Source: Halalkalibacter krulwichiae
GTDB lineage: Bacteria > Bacillota > Bacilli > Bacillales > Bacillaceae_D
Length of the DNA: 64,000 nucleotides
Assembly (NCBI RefSeq): GCF_002109385.1
Contig: NZ_CP020814.1
Span: 3,557,501-3,621,500 of the forward strand
Reading direction: 5' to 3'
The first letter of the stretch is position 1, and every line of letters begins with the position of its first letter. The notes under the pieces were generated by a model. It made no database searches and was not told where the DNA came from. It saw nothing but the letters and a program-made list of their open reading frames with translations. This document shows, piece by piece, positions 42,804-52,373 of this stretch. Made by a program: the position numbers and the translations under genes.

Positions 42804-43319
42804 CTATGAATAATCTTTTTTATCCTGAGCCAAATAAACTTCTTTTTCTCTTATATTCACCCACATGTTTCGCAAGAATTGTATACCACCGAGCACGAAA
42901 CCAATTGGAACAAATACAGCAAATAAATAAGCCGGTACTTGCATCGCAGTTGTAACTCGTCCGGAGGATACTAGTGACATGAAATATTGATAAGCAAATA
43001 TAGACATAATGAAAAGAACAATAGCAGTAATTACGGGAATAAAAATAGCAAGAGCTTTCCTTATTGGAAACGGAGCAAGATCATAAAAAGCCGACATACT
43101 AATATGTCTTCCTTTTCTTGCGGCATAACTAATTCCCATGAAGGTAGCTACCGTAATCGCAAATCTACTAACTTCCTGCGAAAACGCCCAACTTGACCCA
43201 GTTATCGCTCGGCTCAACACATTACCAACAACCATGATGGCAATTAATATGATCGAATAACTTAAGATATGTTCTTCGATCTTTACAAGCCAGCGGTCAA
43301 TCGTCCGCAACACGTTCAA
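42804..43319 (-). CDS. TRAP transporter small permease (DctQ type), 171 aa
   Basis: Start TTG 43319 is 8 nt after AAAGGGGGAG; the ATG at 43340 forms part of that SD region and is rejected. Four membrane helices with SWAFSQEVSRFAITVATFMG and ARKGRHISMSAFYDLAP, typical of DctQ. First gene of the operon. Confidence 0.9.
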   Translation of the reverse strand: MNVLRTIDRWLVKIEEHILSYSIILIAIMVVGNVLSRAITGSSWAFSQEVSRFAITVATFMGISYAARKGRHISMSAFYDLAPFPIRKALAIFIPVITAIVLFIMSIFAYQYFMSLVSSGRVTTAMQVPAYLFAVFVPIGFVLGGIQFLRNMWVNIREKEVYLAQDKKDYS

Positions 43320-43631
43320 TGAATGGTCTCCCCCTTTCATATTTTTTCAAAGTTCTTTAGAAAAACTACATACTTAATATGATACTGGAAGGACTTTCCC
43401 AGCTCAAACACGATATACAGGCTTAAAATAGTCTGAAAACTTAAAAACTAGGCTGAGACTAACTGGCATGGCTGAACTTGCTTAATGCTCTTCTCAACGC
43501 TCGAATGGTCATTCATGCTCCAAAAATCCCAATATTTCCTTATCGAATTAAAGGGGTAATGAGCGAAAGGAAAACTAGGTGTCTCGTAGCTGAACTGATC
43601 CAGACGCTCTCTTACTACTTAAGCAAAAAAA

Positions 43632-43659
43632 GGGTGTGTCTGATTTTCAAGACACACCC
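43632..43659 (-). terminator. Terminator-like hairpin
   Basis: Ten-bp stem GGGTGTGTCT/AGACACACCC; minus-strand T-run follows (from the A-run at 43624-43631). Confidence 0.65.
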
Positions 43660-43671
43660 AAGACTACTATA

Positions 43672-43837
43672 GAGGAAGAATAAAAAGGGAAAACCACCCT
43701 TTTTTGCGCTGATGCTTGGCATTGGCTCCTCTCGACACGCGTGTTCTTTGAGAAGACCGCTCAAAGAACACTTAAGAGATTGTGTCGGTTCCGCTCAATG
43801 CTTCGAGGAAGAATAAAAAGGGAAAACCACCCTTTTT
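43672..43837. repeat. 33-bp direct repeats flanking a hairpin element
   Basis: The 33-bp sequence beginning GAGGAAGAATAAAAAGGG occurs at 43672-43704 and 43805-43837; both include a terminator stem AAAAAGGG/CCCTTTTT. Between them is a 12-bp hairpin (43741-43771) with loop AAGACCG, also found in altered form at 56157-56185. The rest of 43320-43835 shows no gene. Confidence 0.8.
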
Positions 43838-43854
43838 ATTCTTCCTCTTTATTA
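43805..43854 (-). terminator. Terminator of pepA
   Basis: Eighteen-bp stem from GAGGAAGAATAAAAAGGG with a 7-nt loop; it overlaps the pepA stop region. Confidence 0.7.
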
Positions 43855-45314
43855 ATCACTACCTGTGCTAGGGTTCTTGCCATGGCTCCGGTTCCTCCTA
43901 GGGGGCCTAGGTTTGAGGGTTTGGATTGCCAGGCTGTGCCGGCGATGTCGAGGTGAACCCAAGGGGTGTCTTCGGCGAATTCTCCGATGAAGAGGCCTGC
44001 CGTAATGCTTCCAGCTGGACGTCCTGGTGCATTATTTAAATCTGCCACATCGCTCGAGCGGAGCAAGTTCTTGTAAGGTGCATAATTCGGTAAGCGCCAT
44101 ATCCATTCTCCCGTTTCTGCTGATGCTTCTAGAACATCCTCCATTAATGCTTCATTGTTTGTTATCGCTCCTGTCGTGCAATTACCTAGTGCAATAATCA
44201 CAGCACCAGTCAAGGTTGCCACGTCAATTAATGATGTCACTCCTAGTTGCTTGGCATAAGTAACACCATCAGCTAGGATGAGTCGTCCTTCTGCATCGGT
44301 GTTACGTACTTCGATCGTTTTTCCACTTAGCGAACGAATGACATCGCCTGGCTTCAATGCAGAACCGTTTAATAAGTTCTCTGAAGAAGGGATTACTGCT
44401 AAAACATTCGTTTTCGGTTTCAATGTTCCAATGATGTCCATTGCTCCTAAAACCGCGGCAGCTCCTCCCATGTCCATCTTCATCTCATGCATGTTTTCAC
44501 GAGGTTTAATCGATATACCACCAGAGTCAAAGGTCAAGCCCTTGCCAACGAAACCGATTAACTCATCCGATTGTTCATTCCCCTTGTAGGTTAATACGAT
44601 CATTTTAGGAGGTTGATCACTACCTGCAGCAACAGCAAGCAATGCTCCCATTCCTAACTCTTCCATGTCTGCTCTTTCAAGTATTTCATACTCAAATCCA
44701 TGTTGCTTAGCAAGCTCGATCGCTTCTTCAGCTAAATCCGTAGGTGTCATTAAATTTCCAGGTATGTTGACTAGTTTTCGTGCTCGATTTGTCCCCATTC
44801 CATACGTATAACCTGTATGAACTGCCTCCATAAGTGCTTCTATGTCTTTTCCATATATTGTTACATTTTCAATTGCTACATCAACTTCATTTGTTTTTTC
44901 TTTATAATGGTCTACTTCATATAAACCTAAAGCTAGTCCTTCTCCTACTAATACCGCTGCGTCAATCGATTCAACTGAATCAGATGCAGCAAAACTATTT
45001 AGTAGCACACCAAGTTTTGTTACTTTGTCTGTTCTAATTTGTTTCCCAAGAAGCGCCATTTTTTCACGCAATACTTCCGTTGAATACTCCTTTTTTTCAC
45101 CTAGGCCGATAATGTAGATAACACTCGCCTTCACTTGGCCGAGTGTATACATTTTCTCAAGCTCTCCTTTAGCCCTTTTTATGTTTTCAATTTGTCCATT
45201 AACAGTTTCGTTAAGTGTAACAACGTCTTCTTGTAAAGATTCATTCTGAAATACACCCAGCACAAGGGCATCATGGTCTGCTTGTAGATCGAAATTCTCT
45301 AAAATGGTAAACAT
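43836..45314 (-). CDS. pepA: Leucyl aminopeptidase PepA (YuiE), 492 aa
   Basis: M17 cytosol aminopeptidase removing N-terminal residues. Catalytic domain in the second half: GFVGKGLTFDSGGISIKP (metal Lys and Asp), MKMDMGGAAAVLGAM, and the M17 signature NTDAEGRLILADG. Two zinc or manganese ions expected. Divergent from yuiD, as in B. subtilis. Confidence 0.96.
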   Translation of the reverse strand: MFTILENFDLQADHDALVLGVFQNESLQEDVVTLNETVNGQIENIKRAKGELEKMYTLGQVKASVIYIIGLGEKKEYSTEVLREKMALLGKQIRTDKVTKLGVLLNSFAASDSVESIDAAVLVGEGLALGLYEVDHYKEKTNEVDVAIENVTIYGKDIEALMEAVHTGYTYGMGTNRARKLVNIPGNLMTPTDLAEEAIELAKQHGFEYEILERADMEELGMGALLAVAAGSDQPPKMIVLTYKGNEQSDELIGFVGKGLTFDSGGISIKPRENMHEMKMDMGGAAAVLGAMDIIGTLKPKTNVLAVIPSSENLLNGSALKPGDVIRSLSGKTIEVRNTDAEGRLILADGVTYAKQLGVTSLIDVATLTGAVIIALGNCTTGAITNNEALMEDVLEASAETGEWIWRLPNYAPYKNLLRSSDVADLNNAPGRPAGSITAGLFIGEFAEDTPWVHLDIAGTAWQSKPSNLGPLGGTGAMARTLAQVVINKEEE

Positions 45315-45618
45315 TCGATTTCAACTCCTCATCAGTATGTATGCTTTTATTATACATACTTCCTATACTATTTCGAGTAACGAAAAGAAATTTCTACCGA
45401 TAATATTTCAATCGTTAACGAACACTAATAAAAAAGAAGGTAATTTATGATATAATAAATGACAATCTTATGCGTCATTTGATGTTTTAAAAAGCAATCT
45501 TACTTCTTAGTTTTAATTAATAGTAAAAAGGTAAAAGGTACAAAGAAGGTTGTTCAACTTTCTCACATTTTATCCTTTAAGAATACTCTTACTTGTTAGA
45601 AAGGACGTTTTATCAACA

Positions 45619-46095
45619 ATGGAAATCTTCCAAAACTTCCCTTTATGGGCTGCCCTTTTTGCGATTGGCTTTGCTCAATTTGTCAAAGTTCCTCTCGCAT
45701 TTATTGCAACACGAAAATTAGAATGGTCTTTGCTTACAAGTACAGGAGGAATGCCAAGTTCACATTCCGCCGCTGTTACAGCCGTTTCTACAGCTATTGC
45801 CATTGAGTTCGGACTTGATTCATCAGTTTTTGCTATTGCAGCTGTATTCGGAATTATTGTTATGTTTGACGCAACAGGGGTAAGACGTCATGCAGGTTAT
45901 CATGCAACGGTACTCAACCAACTGGTCACTGATTTTAATAAACTAGTTGAAGAAGTTAAGTCTTGGCCTCAAAAAGAAGAAACGGAAAAACGAAAAGAAT
46001 TGAAAGAATTATTAGGACATCAACCCATCGAAGTTTTCTTTGGTGCTCTACTTGGTATTATCCTCACATTACTTCTTCATGTGATCGTTCATTAA
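45619..46095 (+). CDS. yuiD: DUF212 membrane protein YuiD, 158 aa
   Basis: ATG 45619 gives the family N-terminus (MEIFQNFPLWAALFAIGFAQ) and length; AAAGGA lies upstream. Divergent PAP2-related signature STGGMPSSHSAAVTAVST and FDATGVRRHAGYHA, C-terminal KELLGHQPIEVFFGALLG. A phosphatase activity has not been shown to my knowledge. Integral membrane. Confidence 0.93.
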   Translation: MEIFQNFPLWAALFAIGFAQFVKVPLAFIATRKLEWSLLTSTGGMPSSHSAAVTAVSTAIAIEFGLDSSVFAIAAVFGIIVMFDATGVRRHAGYHATVLNQLVTDFNKLVEEVKSWPQKEETEKRKELKELLGHQPIEVFFGALLGIILTLLLHVIVH

Positions 46096-46135
46096 CATAG
46101 AGGCTGATCCCACTTTAAGAGAGAGGAGACTAAAT

Positions 46136-46963
46136 ATGAGAATCGTTTCAATTTGCCCGAGCAACACAGAATTGCTCGCGTATTTAAACCTTCTACCACA
46201 ATTAATAGCGGTCGATGATTTTTCTGATTGGCCCAAGGTCGTTCATGGTCTTCCAAGACTTGGACCCGATCTTTCCATTAGAATGGATGAACTAGAGGCA
46301 ATGGAACCTGACTTAGTCATTGCCTCTCTTAGTGTGCCAGGAATGGAAAAAAATGTAGATGAATTAATCAAAAGAGGAATTCCTCACGTTGTTTACAATC
46401 CAAACTCACTAACTGATATTAGAGATAACTTATTGGACCTTGGGAAACGAACAAATAAAGAACAAGAAGCGTTCGAAATTACCGAAGCGTATGATCGCTT
46501 TATCTATACATACCGTGAGAAGTCAAAACTTGTAACAAAAAAAAGCCTCTACTGGGAATGGTGGCCTAAACCAGTTTTCACTCCTGGGGCTAAAAACTGG
46601 TTAACGGAAATTAGCCAATTAGCCGGCGGGCGCAACGTTTACGATCATGTTGATTTAGCAAGTGTTCAGACCGATTGGCAAGATGTCTACGATCATAACC
46701 CTGATCACGTTTGTTTAGCATGGGTCGGCGTTCATACGAAGAAAGTGAAGCCTAACATCCTTTGGAAGCGTCCCAACTGGTCTAATTTAAAAGCATTACA
46801 AACGAACCAAGTTCATGTGCTAGAAGAGGAACTCTATTGTCGTCCGTCACCTCGCTTACTTCTCGGGTTACAGAAGCTTGCCTCGTTACTCCATCCCGAT
46901 GTAATGCCTAACGATGATGGTCTTGATCCATTGCTTGACGCAACCATAAAAAAAGAAGAATGA
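46136..46963 (+). CDS. BtuF-like cobalamin-binding-fold protein, 275 aa
   Basis: Periplasmic-binding-protein fold of the BtuF/FhuD class (MRIVSICPSNTELLAYLNLL, LGPDLSIRMDELEAMEPDLV, TPGAKNWLTEISQLAGGRNV), but without a signal peptide, so probably cytoplasmic. No transporter genes accompany it. A role in corrinoid or siderophore handling is only suggested by the fold. Confidence 0.8.
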   Translation: MRIVSICPSNTELLAYLNLLPQLIAVDDFSDWPKVVHGLPRLGPDLSIRMDELEAMEPDLVIASLSVPGMEKNVDELIKRGIPHVVYNPNSLTDIRDNLLDLGKRTNKEQEAFEITEAYDRFIYTYREKSKLVTKKSLYWEWWPKPVFTPGAKNWLTEISQLAGGRNVYDHVDLASVQTDWQDVYDHNPDHVCLAWVGVHTKKVKPNILWKRPNWSNLKALQTNQVHVLEEELYCRPSPRLLLGLQKLASLLHPDVMPNDDGLDPLLDATIKKEE

Positions 46964-46992
46964 CGTGCATCGTGCACGTCATTCCTCTTTTT
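46958..46992. terminator. Bidirectional terminator
   Basis: Twelve-bp stem GAATGACGTGCA/TGCACGTCATTC with a 3-nt loop then CTCTTTTT, between convergent genes. Confidence 0.92.
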
Positions 46993-47689
46993 AATGGTTC
47001 ATTTGATTACGGAAAACTTGAACAGCGTCATCTTCATTCATGCTTATTAATTCTTCCTCTGTTAAGCTTCCGTCCCCTTCTTTTACTAAATAAACTTCTA
47101 CTTCCTGTTTGCCCCATTCATTAAATACTTCGGTAACTGTGTCATAATAAAGATCAATTTTGTTTCCTTTAATAGCAGATCCTGTATCTGCCACAACGCC
47201 ATAACCATATCCAGGAATAAATAATATCGTCCCAATTGGATAGACATTTGGATCAGCTGCTATCGTTGAGTATAAATCACGCTTCACTTCTACTCCTGAG
47301 AAAGTAATTCCATAACCTGGATGCCCAGGATTTTTCCCTGTTGACTCATACCCAGCGGTATAGCCTGTAGCCACAACAGTATGGGACGGATATTGTGACC
47401 AATCAATAGCCTCTTCCAGCGAAACTGGCTCAGATTCGACTACTTGAGACTTGGACTGCTCCTCCAATTGAATAACAGGCAATGATTTCGGTTGTAACGA
47501 ACTTTCTTTAAACTTGTTATCTTTTACAGGATAGAGCTGCTCTTTTAAACTTGATTCGGTATTGCTTAAAGCCCATTGTTTCAGTTCTGCAGCACTTACT
47601 CCAGAGAACGTACTAAACGTTGTGAATAATGCCATTACAAATAAGCCGCTCATTAGAACTCTACGACTAATTGTTTTCAGGTTTACCAC
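46991..47689 (-). CDS. yuiC: 3D-domain cell-wall protein YuiC, 232 aa
   Basis: Start probably GTG 47689, 8 nt after AGAGGAG. Signal peptide or anchor at about 9-32 ([20 protein letters not shown]). C-terminal 3D domain with the three Asp region: [39 protein letters not shown]. YuiC-type proteins are MltA-like muralytic enzymes linked to late growth. Exported. Confidence 0.9.
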   Translation of the reverse strand: MVNLKTISRRVLMSGLFVMALFTTFSTFSGVSAAELKQWALSNTESSLKEQLYPVKDNKFKESSLQPKSLPVIQLEEQSKSQVVESEPVSLEEAIDWSQYPSHTVVATGYTAGYESTGKNPGHPGYGITFSGVEVKRDLYSTIAADPNVYPIGTILFIPGYGYGVVADTGSAIKGNKIDLYYDTVTEVFNEWGKQEVEVYLVKEGDGSLTEEELISMNEDDAVQVFRNQMNH

Positions 47690-47829
47690 AATTTTCACTC
47701 CTCTCATGAGAACAGCATTTCCTGAGAGGTATGCAAATATACAAATTAATTGATGGAAAATTTAAACAATAAAAAAAACATCGTCTATGTTTTCCAAGAA
47801 CTAATAACTAAAGCAACTATGACTGACCA

Positions 47830-47854
47830 AAAAAAAAGCTCCCATCCGGAAGCT
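47830..47854 (-). terminator. Terminator of yuiB
   Basis: Stem AGCTTCC/GGGAGCT and a long minus-strand T-run just after the stop. Confidence 0.8.
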
Positions 47855-47857
47855 TTC

Positions 47858-48175
47858 TTAAAACATTTGGTATCCTCTAACTCGTAGCATCTTAATGACT
47901 ACACCTGCGACAATTGCACCTATAAATCCTGAACCTAATACTAAAATATCTACTAAATGCAAAGCTAGCAATTCAGATCCAAGCAATGAAAACGATGCAA
48001 CTGGTGCTGTGAAATAATCAAAAAACGCCACATTATCAACGATCAATATAACAATAATTGGATAAGCTAAAGCCATAATCCATGTAGAACGTAATACCAT
48101 ATTTAATAAAAATCCAATTCCAAAAAACAAAATTAGAAATAATACCATCGATATAATTAATTGTGGTAAATTCAA
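47858..48175 (-). CDS. yuiB: Membrane protein YuiB, 105 aa
   Basis: Three hydrophobic segments (LIISMVLFLILFFGIGFLL; near 33-50; near 65-95). Matches YuiB by position between yuiC and yuiA and by general sequence. Function unknown. Confidence 0.85.
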   Translation of the reverse strand: MNLPQLIISMVLFLILFFGIGFLLNMVLRSTWIMALAYPIIVILIVDNVAFFDYFTAPVASFSLLGSELLALHLVDILVLGSGFIGAIVAGVVIKMLRVRGYQMF

Positions 48176-48329
48176 CGTCTTGCACCCCCATATCCTTATT
48201 AAGTTTACTGAACAGTCGAATGTTTAGTCAACTATCGGGGATGACATCTTTGTGGCATTTTTTAATCATACTCTTTTGAACGAAGAAAAGGCGTTTAAAA
48301 CTTTCTGTTTCTATACGCCTCCACTGCTC

Positions 48330-48470
48330 TTATTTAGATGGTTGTTCTTGCCCTTTCCCCTCACACTGATAACATGTTTCACTTCCACCTAAGAGAAGCT
48401 GAAAATATCCAGTCCCATGACAGTACGGGCAGTGTTCTTCTTTATGATCTGTAAAAAGTGTACGATTCAT
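48330..48470 (-). CDS. yuiA: Zinc-finger-like small protein YuiA, 46 aa
   Basis: ATG 48470 after SD GGAGTG. Two DnaJ-like Cys motifs, HCPYCHGTGYF and TCYQCEGKGQ, bind one zinc. Position next to yuiB fits YuiA. Function unknown. Confidence 0.85.
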   Translation of the reverse strand: MNRTLFTDHKEEHCPYCHGTGYFQLLLGGSETCYQCEGKGQEQPSK

Positions 48471-48624
48471 CTCAAAACACTCCTCAACATTTTATAAGAG
48501 TATATTATCAGAATTATATAATAATTAAAAGTCTGTAAAATAATCTGACCTTTTGATGTAAGCGTAATCAATCATATTTTTCATTATATTATTTATGTTT
48601 TCTTATAAATTAATACGTAATAAA

Positions 48625-48654
48625 AAAGACAAATGCAGGTAGCATTTGTCTTTT
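48625..48654. terminator. Terminator of the NADH dehydrogenase gene
   Basis: Stem AAAGACAAATGC/GCATTTGTCTTT, flanked by A and T runs. Further TTGAGG inverted repeats lie at 48667-48712. Confidence 0.85.
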
Positions 48655-48719
48655 CTCGTATAAAATTGAGGGCACCTCAATTACAACCGGCATTGAGGAA
48701 GTGCGCCTCAATTGCCTTG

Positions 48720-49919
48720 TTACATTGGGTTCTTACCGCGTTTTAGGACTAGTCCTGGGCCGCCTAATAAGAATAGGTAACGGTTGTCGATCATTTTCTT
48801 CATAAAGTTTGCTGAAGATCCGAATAATTTTCTCGATCCAACTACTCCAATTGCTTCCTTGCCTCCAAGTGAAGCTACTGTACCTTTAATATCTGGCTTG
48901 AATGTTTTTAAAGACTCTCCTTTAATAAGAGCTTTGATGTTATTAGCACATACTTCAGCCATCTGCATCGCAATTTGTGCAGTCGGTGGATATGGACGAT
49001 TGATTTCTTCATTAATAAGAAGTGCACAGTCTCCGATGACAAAGATTTCATTATGACCAGGAGCACGTAAATCTAAATCAACTTTAATGCGTCCACGCAT
49101 TGCTTCAAAACCGGATTTTTCAATGATTGAGCTTCCGCGTACACCGGTTGCCCAAACGATTGTTTCTGCTTTGATTTCATCTCCACTTGCAAGAGTAACA
49201 CCTGACTCAGTCACTTCTTTAATTGGACAGTTGATTTTAAATTCAACGCCACGGCTTTCAAGAAGGTTCATTGCATATTCAACTAACTCCGGATCAAATC
49301 CTGGAAGGGCTGTTGGAGCAGCCTCAATTACGTACATTTTTACTTTTTCACGTGGCACATCATAGTGAGCACATAGCTCAGGTAGACGCTCAGAAAGCTC
49401 ACCAATAAATTCAATCCCTGTGAAGCCTGCACCAGCAACGATGAATGTCAATAGCTCGTCTTGTGGTTCTGCCGTGTTGTTATATTTTGCAAACATGTAC
49501 TCAATATGTTCCTTCACTTCACGCGCACCATTAACAGTCCACTTGCTAAATGCATGTTCGTGAACACCTGGAACTCCAAACGTTTCCGCTTCCGCACCTA
49601 GTCCAACTACAAGGTAATCAAACTCAAGTTCACCATTCTCAAGCACAACTTTCTTTTCTTCGCGTTTGATTTCAACAACGATATCTTTAACAAATTTAAT
49701 TCTGTTTAGGTCAAGAACACTAGCAATAGGCATACGAGTGCGCTCTGGAGAAAGAGTACCAGCAGCCGGCTCATGTAACCAAGTTGTTTGATAGTGATAA
49801 TCATGCTTATTCACTAAAGTGATATTAGCATCATTGTGACCTAATTGTTTTAATAAACGAGTTGCAGTAATCATTCCTGCATAACCAGCACCAAGAATCA
49901 CGATGTTTGGCTTTTTCAT
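48720..49919 (-). CDS. yumB: Type II NADH dehydrogenase (YumB-like), 399 aa
   Basis: Non-proton-pumping NADH:menaquinone oxidoreductase. FAD site VILGAGYAGMITATRLL, NADH site FIVAGAGFTGIEFIGELS, second FAD motif NEIFVIGDCALL, C-terminal membrane-binding amphipathic end (FLLGGPGLVLKRGKNPM). ATG 49919 preferred over TTG two codons upstream by SD spacing. A Rex-like operator lies about 58-75 bp upstream, matching Rex control of ndh in B. subtilis. Confidence 0.92.
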   Translation of the reverse strand: MKKPNIVILGAGYAGMITATRLLKQLGHNDANITLVNKHDYHYQTTWLHEPAAGTLSPERTRMPIASVLDLNRIKFVKDIVVEIKREEKKVVLENGELEFDYLVVGLGAEAETFGVPGVHEHAFSKWTVNGAREVKEHIEYMFAKYNNTAEPQDELLTFIVAGAGFTGIEFIGELSERLPELCAHYDVPREKVKMYVIEAAPTALPGFDPELVEYAMNLLESRGVEFKINCPIKEVTESGVTLASGDEIKAETIVWATGVRGSSIIEKSGFEAMRGRIKVDLDLRAPGHNEIFVIGDCALLINEEINRPYPPTAQIAMQMAEVCANNIKALIKGESLKTFKPDIKGTVASLGGKEAIGVVGSRKLFGSSANFMKKMIDNRYLFLLGGPGLVLKRGKNPM

Positions 49920-49976
49920 TTTCAATCACTTCCATATTCTTTATTTTTTTCTCTTGTAAAAAAAGCTCCCCCGATA

Positions 49977-49994
49977 TTGTGATTTATTTCACGA
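49977..49994. promoter_or_regulatory. Rex-like operator upstream of NADH dehydrogenase
   Basis: TTGTGATTTATTTCACGA, close to the Rex consensus TTGTGAA-N4-TTCACAA. The rest of 49926-50253 is AT-rich with no gene. Confidence 0.55.
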
Positions 49995-50253
49995 ACTGTG
50001 GTATGACGAAACAAAAATTTCATAAAATAATTTCGGAAAGTAGTCACAAAATACACCCTTAATGATATGGCTTTTCCACTTTTTTTTCAACAGTCTTTTT
50101 CATTTTTTGTACTACCATTTTCTATTATATTAGTTTTACTTGTTTTTAATGTAAACGAAACCAATATAATTATACCTTTGCTTTTCTAACCTTTCTTTTT
50201 CCAGAAGATATGCCTATAATGAACCTATACCCGACTTTATTTGGAGGTGGAGC

Positions 50254-51246
50254 ATGATGACAAACATTGAAACCTACGATATTACCATTATCGGTGGTGG
50301 CCCAACAGGCTTATTCGCAGCGTTTTATGCTGGAATGAGACAAGCAAAAGTAAAAATCATAGAAAGCATGCCTCAATTAGGCGGACAACTCTCTGCCCTG
50401 TACCCGGAGAAATACATCTATGATGTAGCCGGTTTTCCGAAAGTCAAAGCTCAAGAACTCGTCGACAGCCTTGAACAACAAGCAAAACAATTCAATCCAA
50501 CCATTGTACTTGAGCAATCTGTAAAAGAGCTCTCGCAACAAGAAGATGAATCCTACATAATTAAAACCGATAAAGAAACACACCTATCAAAAGCGATTAT
50601 TATAACCGCAGGTGCAGGCGCATTCCAACCTAGACGTTTAGAAGTTGAGAAAGCAGACTTATACGAAGGAAAGAATTTACATTACTTCATTAAAGATTTA
50701 AGTGAGTTTACAGGCAAAAAAGTTCTTGTGTGTGGAGGAGGCGATTCTGCGGTTGACTGGTCACTTATGCTAGAGCCAATTGCTGAAGAAGTAACATTAA
50801 TTCATCGCCGAGACAAATTCCGTGCCCATGAACATAGCCTTGATCTCCTTAAGCAATCAAAAGTAAATATTCTTACTCCATTTGAAATAAAAGAGCTTAT
50901 TGGAAACGAGGATGTCATCGAACAGGCTGTAATTAAAGAAATTAAAGGCGACGTCGAAAAAACGATTGATGTTGATGCTGTCATCGTAAACTTCGGCTTC
51001 GTTTCTTCCCTTGGCCCAATCAAAGAGTGGGGTTTAGAAATTGAACGCAACTCCATTGTTGTCAATTCAAAAATGGAAACAAACCGAAAAGGCATTTATG
51101 CCGCTGGTGACGTATGTACTTATCCTGGAAAAGTAAAGCTAATCGCAACTGGCTTCGGTGAAGCACCAACAGCAGTCAACAACGCTAAAGCAGCGATCGA
51201 TCCAAACGCCAAACTCTTCCCAGGCCATAGTACTAGCTTGTTCTAG
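50254..51246 (+). CDS. yumC: Ferredoxin-NADP reductase type 2 (YumC), 330 aa
   Basis: Thioredoxin-reductase-like flavoprotein without the CxxC. FAD motif [20 protein letters not shown] motif [16 protein letters not shown]-terminal [20 protein letters not shown]. Reduces ferredoxin or flavodoxin with NADPH. SD GGAGG at 6 nt; essential in B. subtilis. Divergent from the NADH dehydrogenase. Confidence 0.96.
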   Translation: MMTNIETYDITIIGGGPTGLFAAFYAGMRQAKVKIIESMPQLGGQLSALYPEKYIYDVAGFPKVKAQELVDSLEQQAKQFNPTIVLEQSVKELSQQEDESYIIKTDKETHLSKAIIITAGAGAFQPRRLEVEKADLYEGKNLHYFIKDLSEFTGKKVLVCGGGDSAVDWSLMLEPIAEEVTLIHRRDKFRAHEHSLDLLKQSKVNILTPFEIKELIGNEDVIEQAVIKEIKGDVEKTIDVDAVIVNFGFVSSLGPIKEWGLEIERNSIVVNSKMETNRKGIYAAGDVCTYPGKVKLIATGFGEAPTAVNNAKAAIDPNAKLFPGHSTSLF

Positions 51247-51275
51247 AAAATCTTGGCTTCTGCCAGACAATTGAT

Positions 51276-51340
51276 AAAGCCTCTGCACTCATACCCTCCT
51301 CTATCCGGAACCTAAAGATATGTATGCAGAGGCTTTTTTC
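51276..51340 (+). terminator. Terminator of yumC
   Basis: Twelve-bp stem AAAGCCTCTGCA/TGCAGAGGCTTT with a 37-nt loop, then a T-run. Confidence 0.75.
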
Positions 51341-51350
51341 TTTTCCATAT

Positions 51351-51390
51351 AAAAAAACTTACCTAACGATGATTTCATCATTAGATAAGC
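51351..51390 (-). terminator. Terminator of yutM
   Basis: Stem CTTATCTAATGATG against CATCGTTAGGTAAG (with G-U pairs), loop AAAT, seven T residues on the minus strand. Confidence 0.82.
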
Positions 51391-51406
51391 CTGAATTTAA
51401 AAAGGA

Positions 51407-51760
51407 TTAGCAATCCTCTGGTGTACCAGCATTTGTCGCAGTGCGGAATGAAGTACCACAGCCACAAGAAGCGATCGCATTTGGATTATCGATTGTAAAG
51501 CCTCCACCCATCATGTTTTGCTTATAATCCACTACAAGCCCTTTAATAATAGGTTCACTTTCTTTATCAATTAAAACAGAGAGACCATTTACATCGAGCA
51601 GTGTGTCTTCTTCATGCTTTTCTGTATCAAAACCCATACCGTATGAAAGTCCGCTACAGCCGCCACCTTTTACACCGATACGAAGCATTAGATTAGAATC
51701 TCCTTCTGCTTCCATCATATCTTTAATTTGGCTAACTGCTGCATCAGTTAAAGTAATCAT
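51407..51760 (-). CDS. yutM: HesB/IscA-type Fe-S carrier YutM, 117 aa
   Basis: A-type carrier fold with the three cysteines: GVKGGGCSGLSYGMGFD and the CGCG in IASCGCGTSF. Passes Fe-S clusters to target proteins. SD GGAGG. Single gene near yumC and yutI, as in related genomes. Confidence 0.93.
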   Translation of the reverse strand: MITLTDAAVSQIKDMMEAEGDSNLMLRIGVKGGGCSGLSYGMGFDTEKHEEDTLLDVNGLSVLIDKESEPIIKGLVVDYKQNMMGGGFTIDNPNAIASCGCGTSFRTATNAGTPEDC

Positions 51761-51840
51761 GTCATCCCTCCTAATCGCCTGTTACGATTAGTATACCCTT
51801 TCGCATCTTGAACCTCAAGAGATCTACTCGCGGATTTATC

Positions 51841-52035
51841 TCAATACGATAATGTATTTGTCCAATTAGGGGATACTTCAAGTAGAATCATTTTATTATG
51901 TGCACGATCTAATTCTTGACTATAACGAAGCACGATAGGATGACTCATTCCGTATTGTTCTGCTGCTGTTACCATCTTTTTACGAAGTTCTTCAATTTTT
52001 TCTAGACAAGATTCTTGATTCAATACTCTGTTCAT
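51841..52035 (-). CDS. Spo0E-like aspartyl-phosphate phosphatase, 64 aa
   Basis: Start ATG 52035, 8 nt after GAGAGG. Two-helix Spo0E fold with the signature HPIVLRYSQELDRAHNKM, the SQELD motif that removes phosphate from Spo0A-P, preceded by CLEKIEELRKKMVTAAEQYG. Likely a brake on sporulation; the exact subfamily is not clear. Confidence 0.9.
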   Translation of the reverse strand: MNRVLNQESCLEKIEELRKKMVTAAEQYGMSHPIVLRYSQELDRAHNKMILLEVSPNWTNTLSY

Positions 52036-52373
52036 CTCCATCACCTCTCCACATAGCTTGTCTCATTCGTACACTTCAGTTTAGCATTAAACTAATAGTA
52101 CCAAATACTCGAATTTAAAGGCAATACTTTATCACCTAAAAAAAGGATTTTTTCATTAAAACTGACAAATTTACGTCTTTTTCCTTTGCCTTTGTTTTCC
52201 AAGTATACTTTCTTTCTTTAATACTGTTCTGATAGTATAATAGTAGACAATTCTGAAGGAATATATTCCTTTAGTAAATAAATTCTATAAAATAATGTGA
52301 ATTTCCTTCTTAAAGTCGATATTCCTATAGAAATTGTCACGGTTATTTTATGAAAAAATGGAGGCGCAAGATA

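Noticed and set aside
43478..43672. Plus-strand frame of 64 codons upstream of dctQ
   Set aside because: No SD and ends in terminator and repeat sequence.
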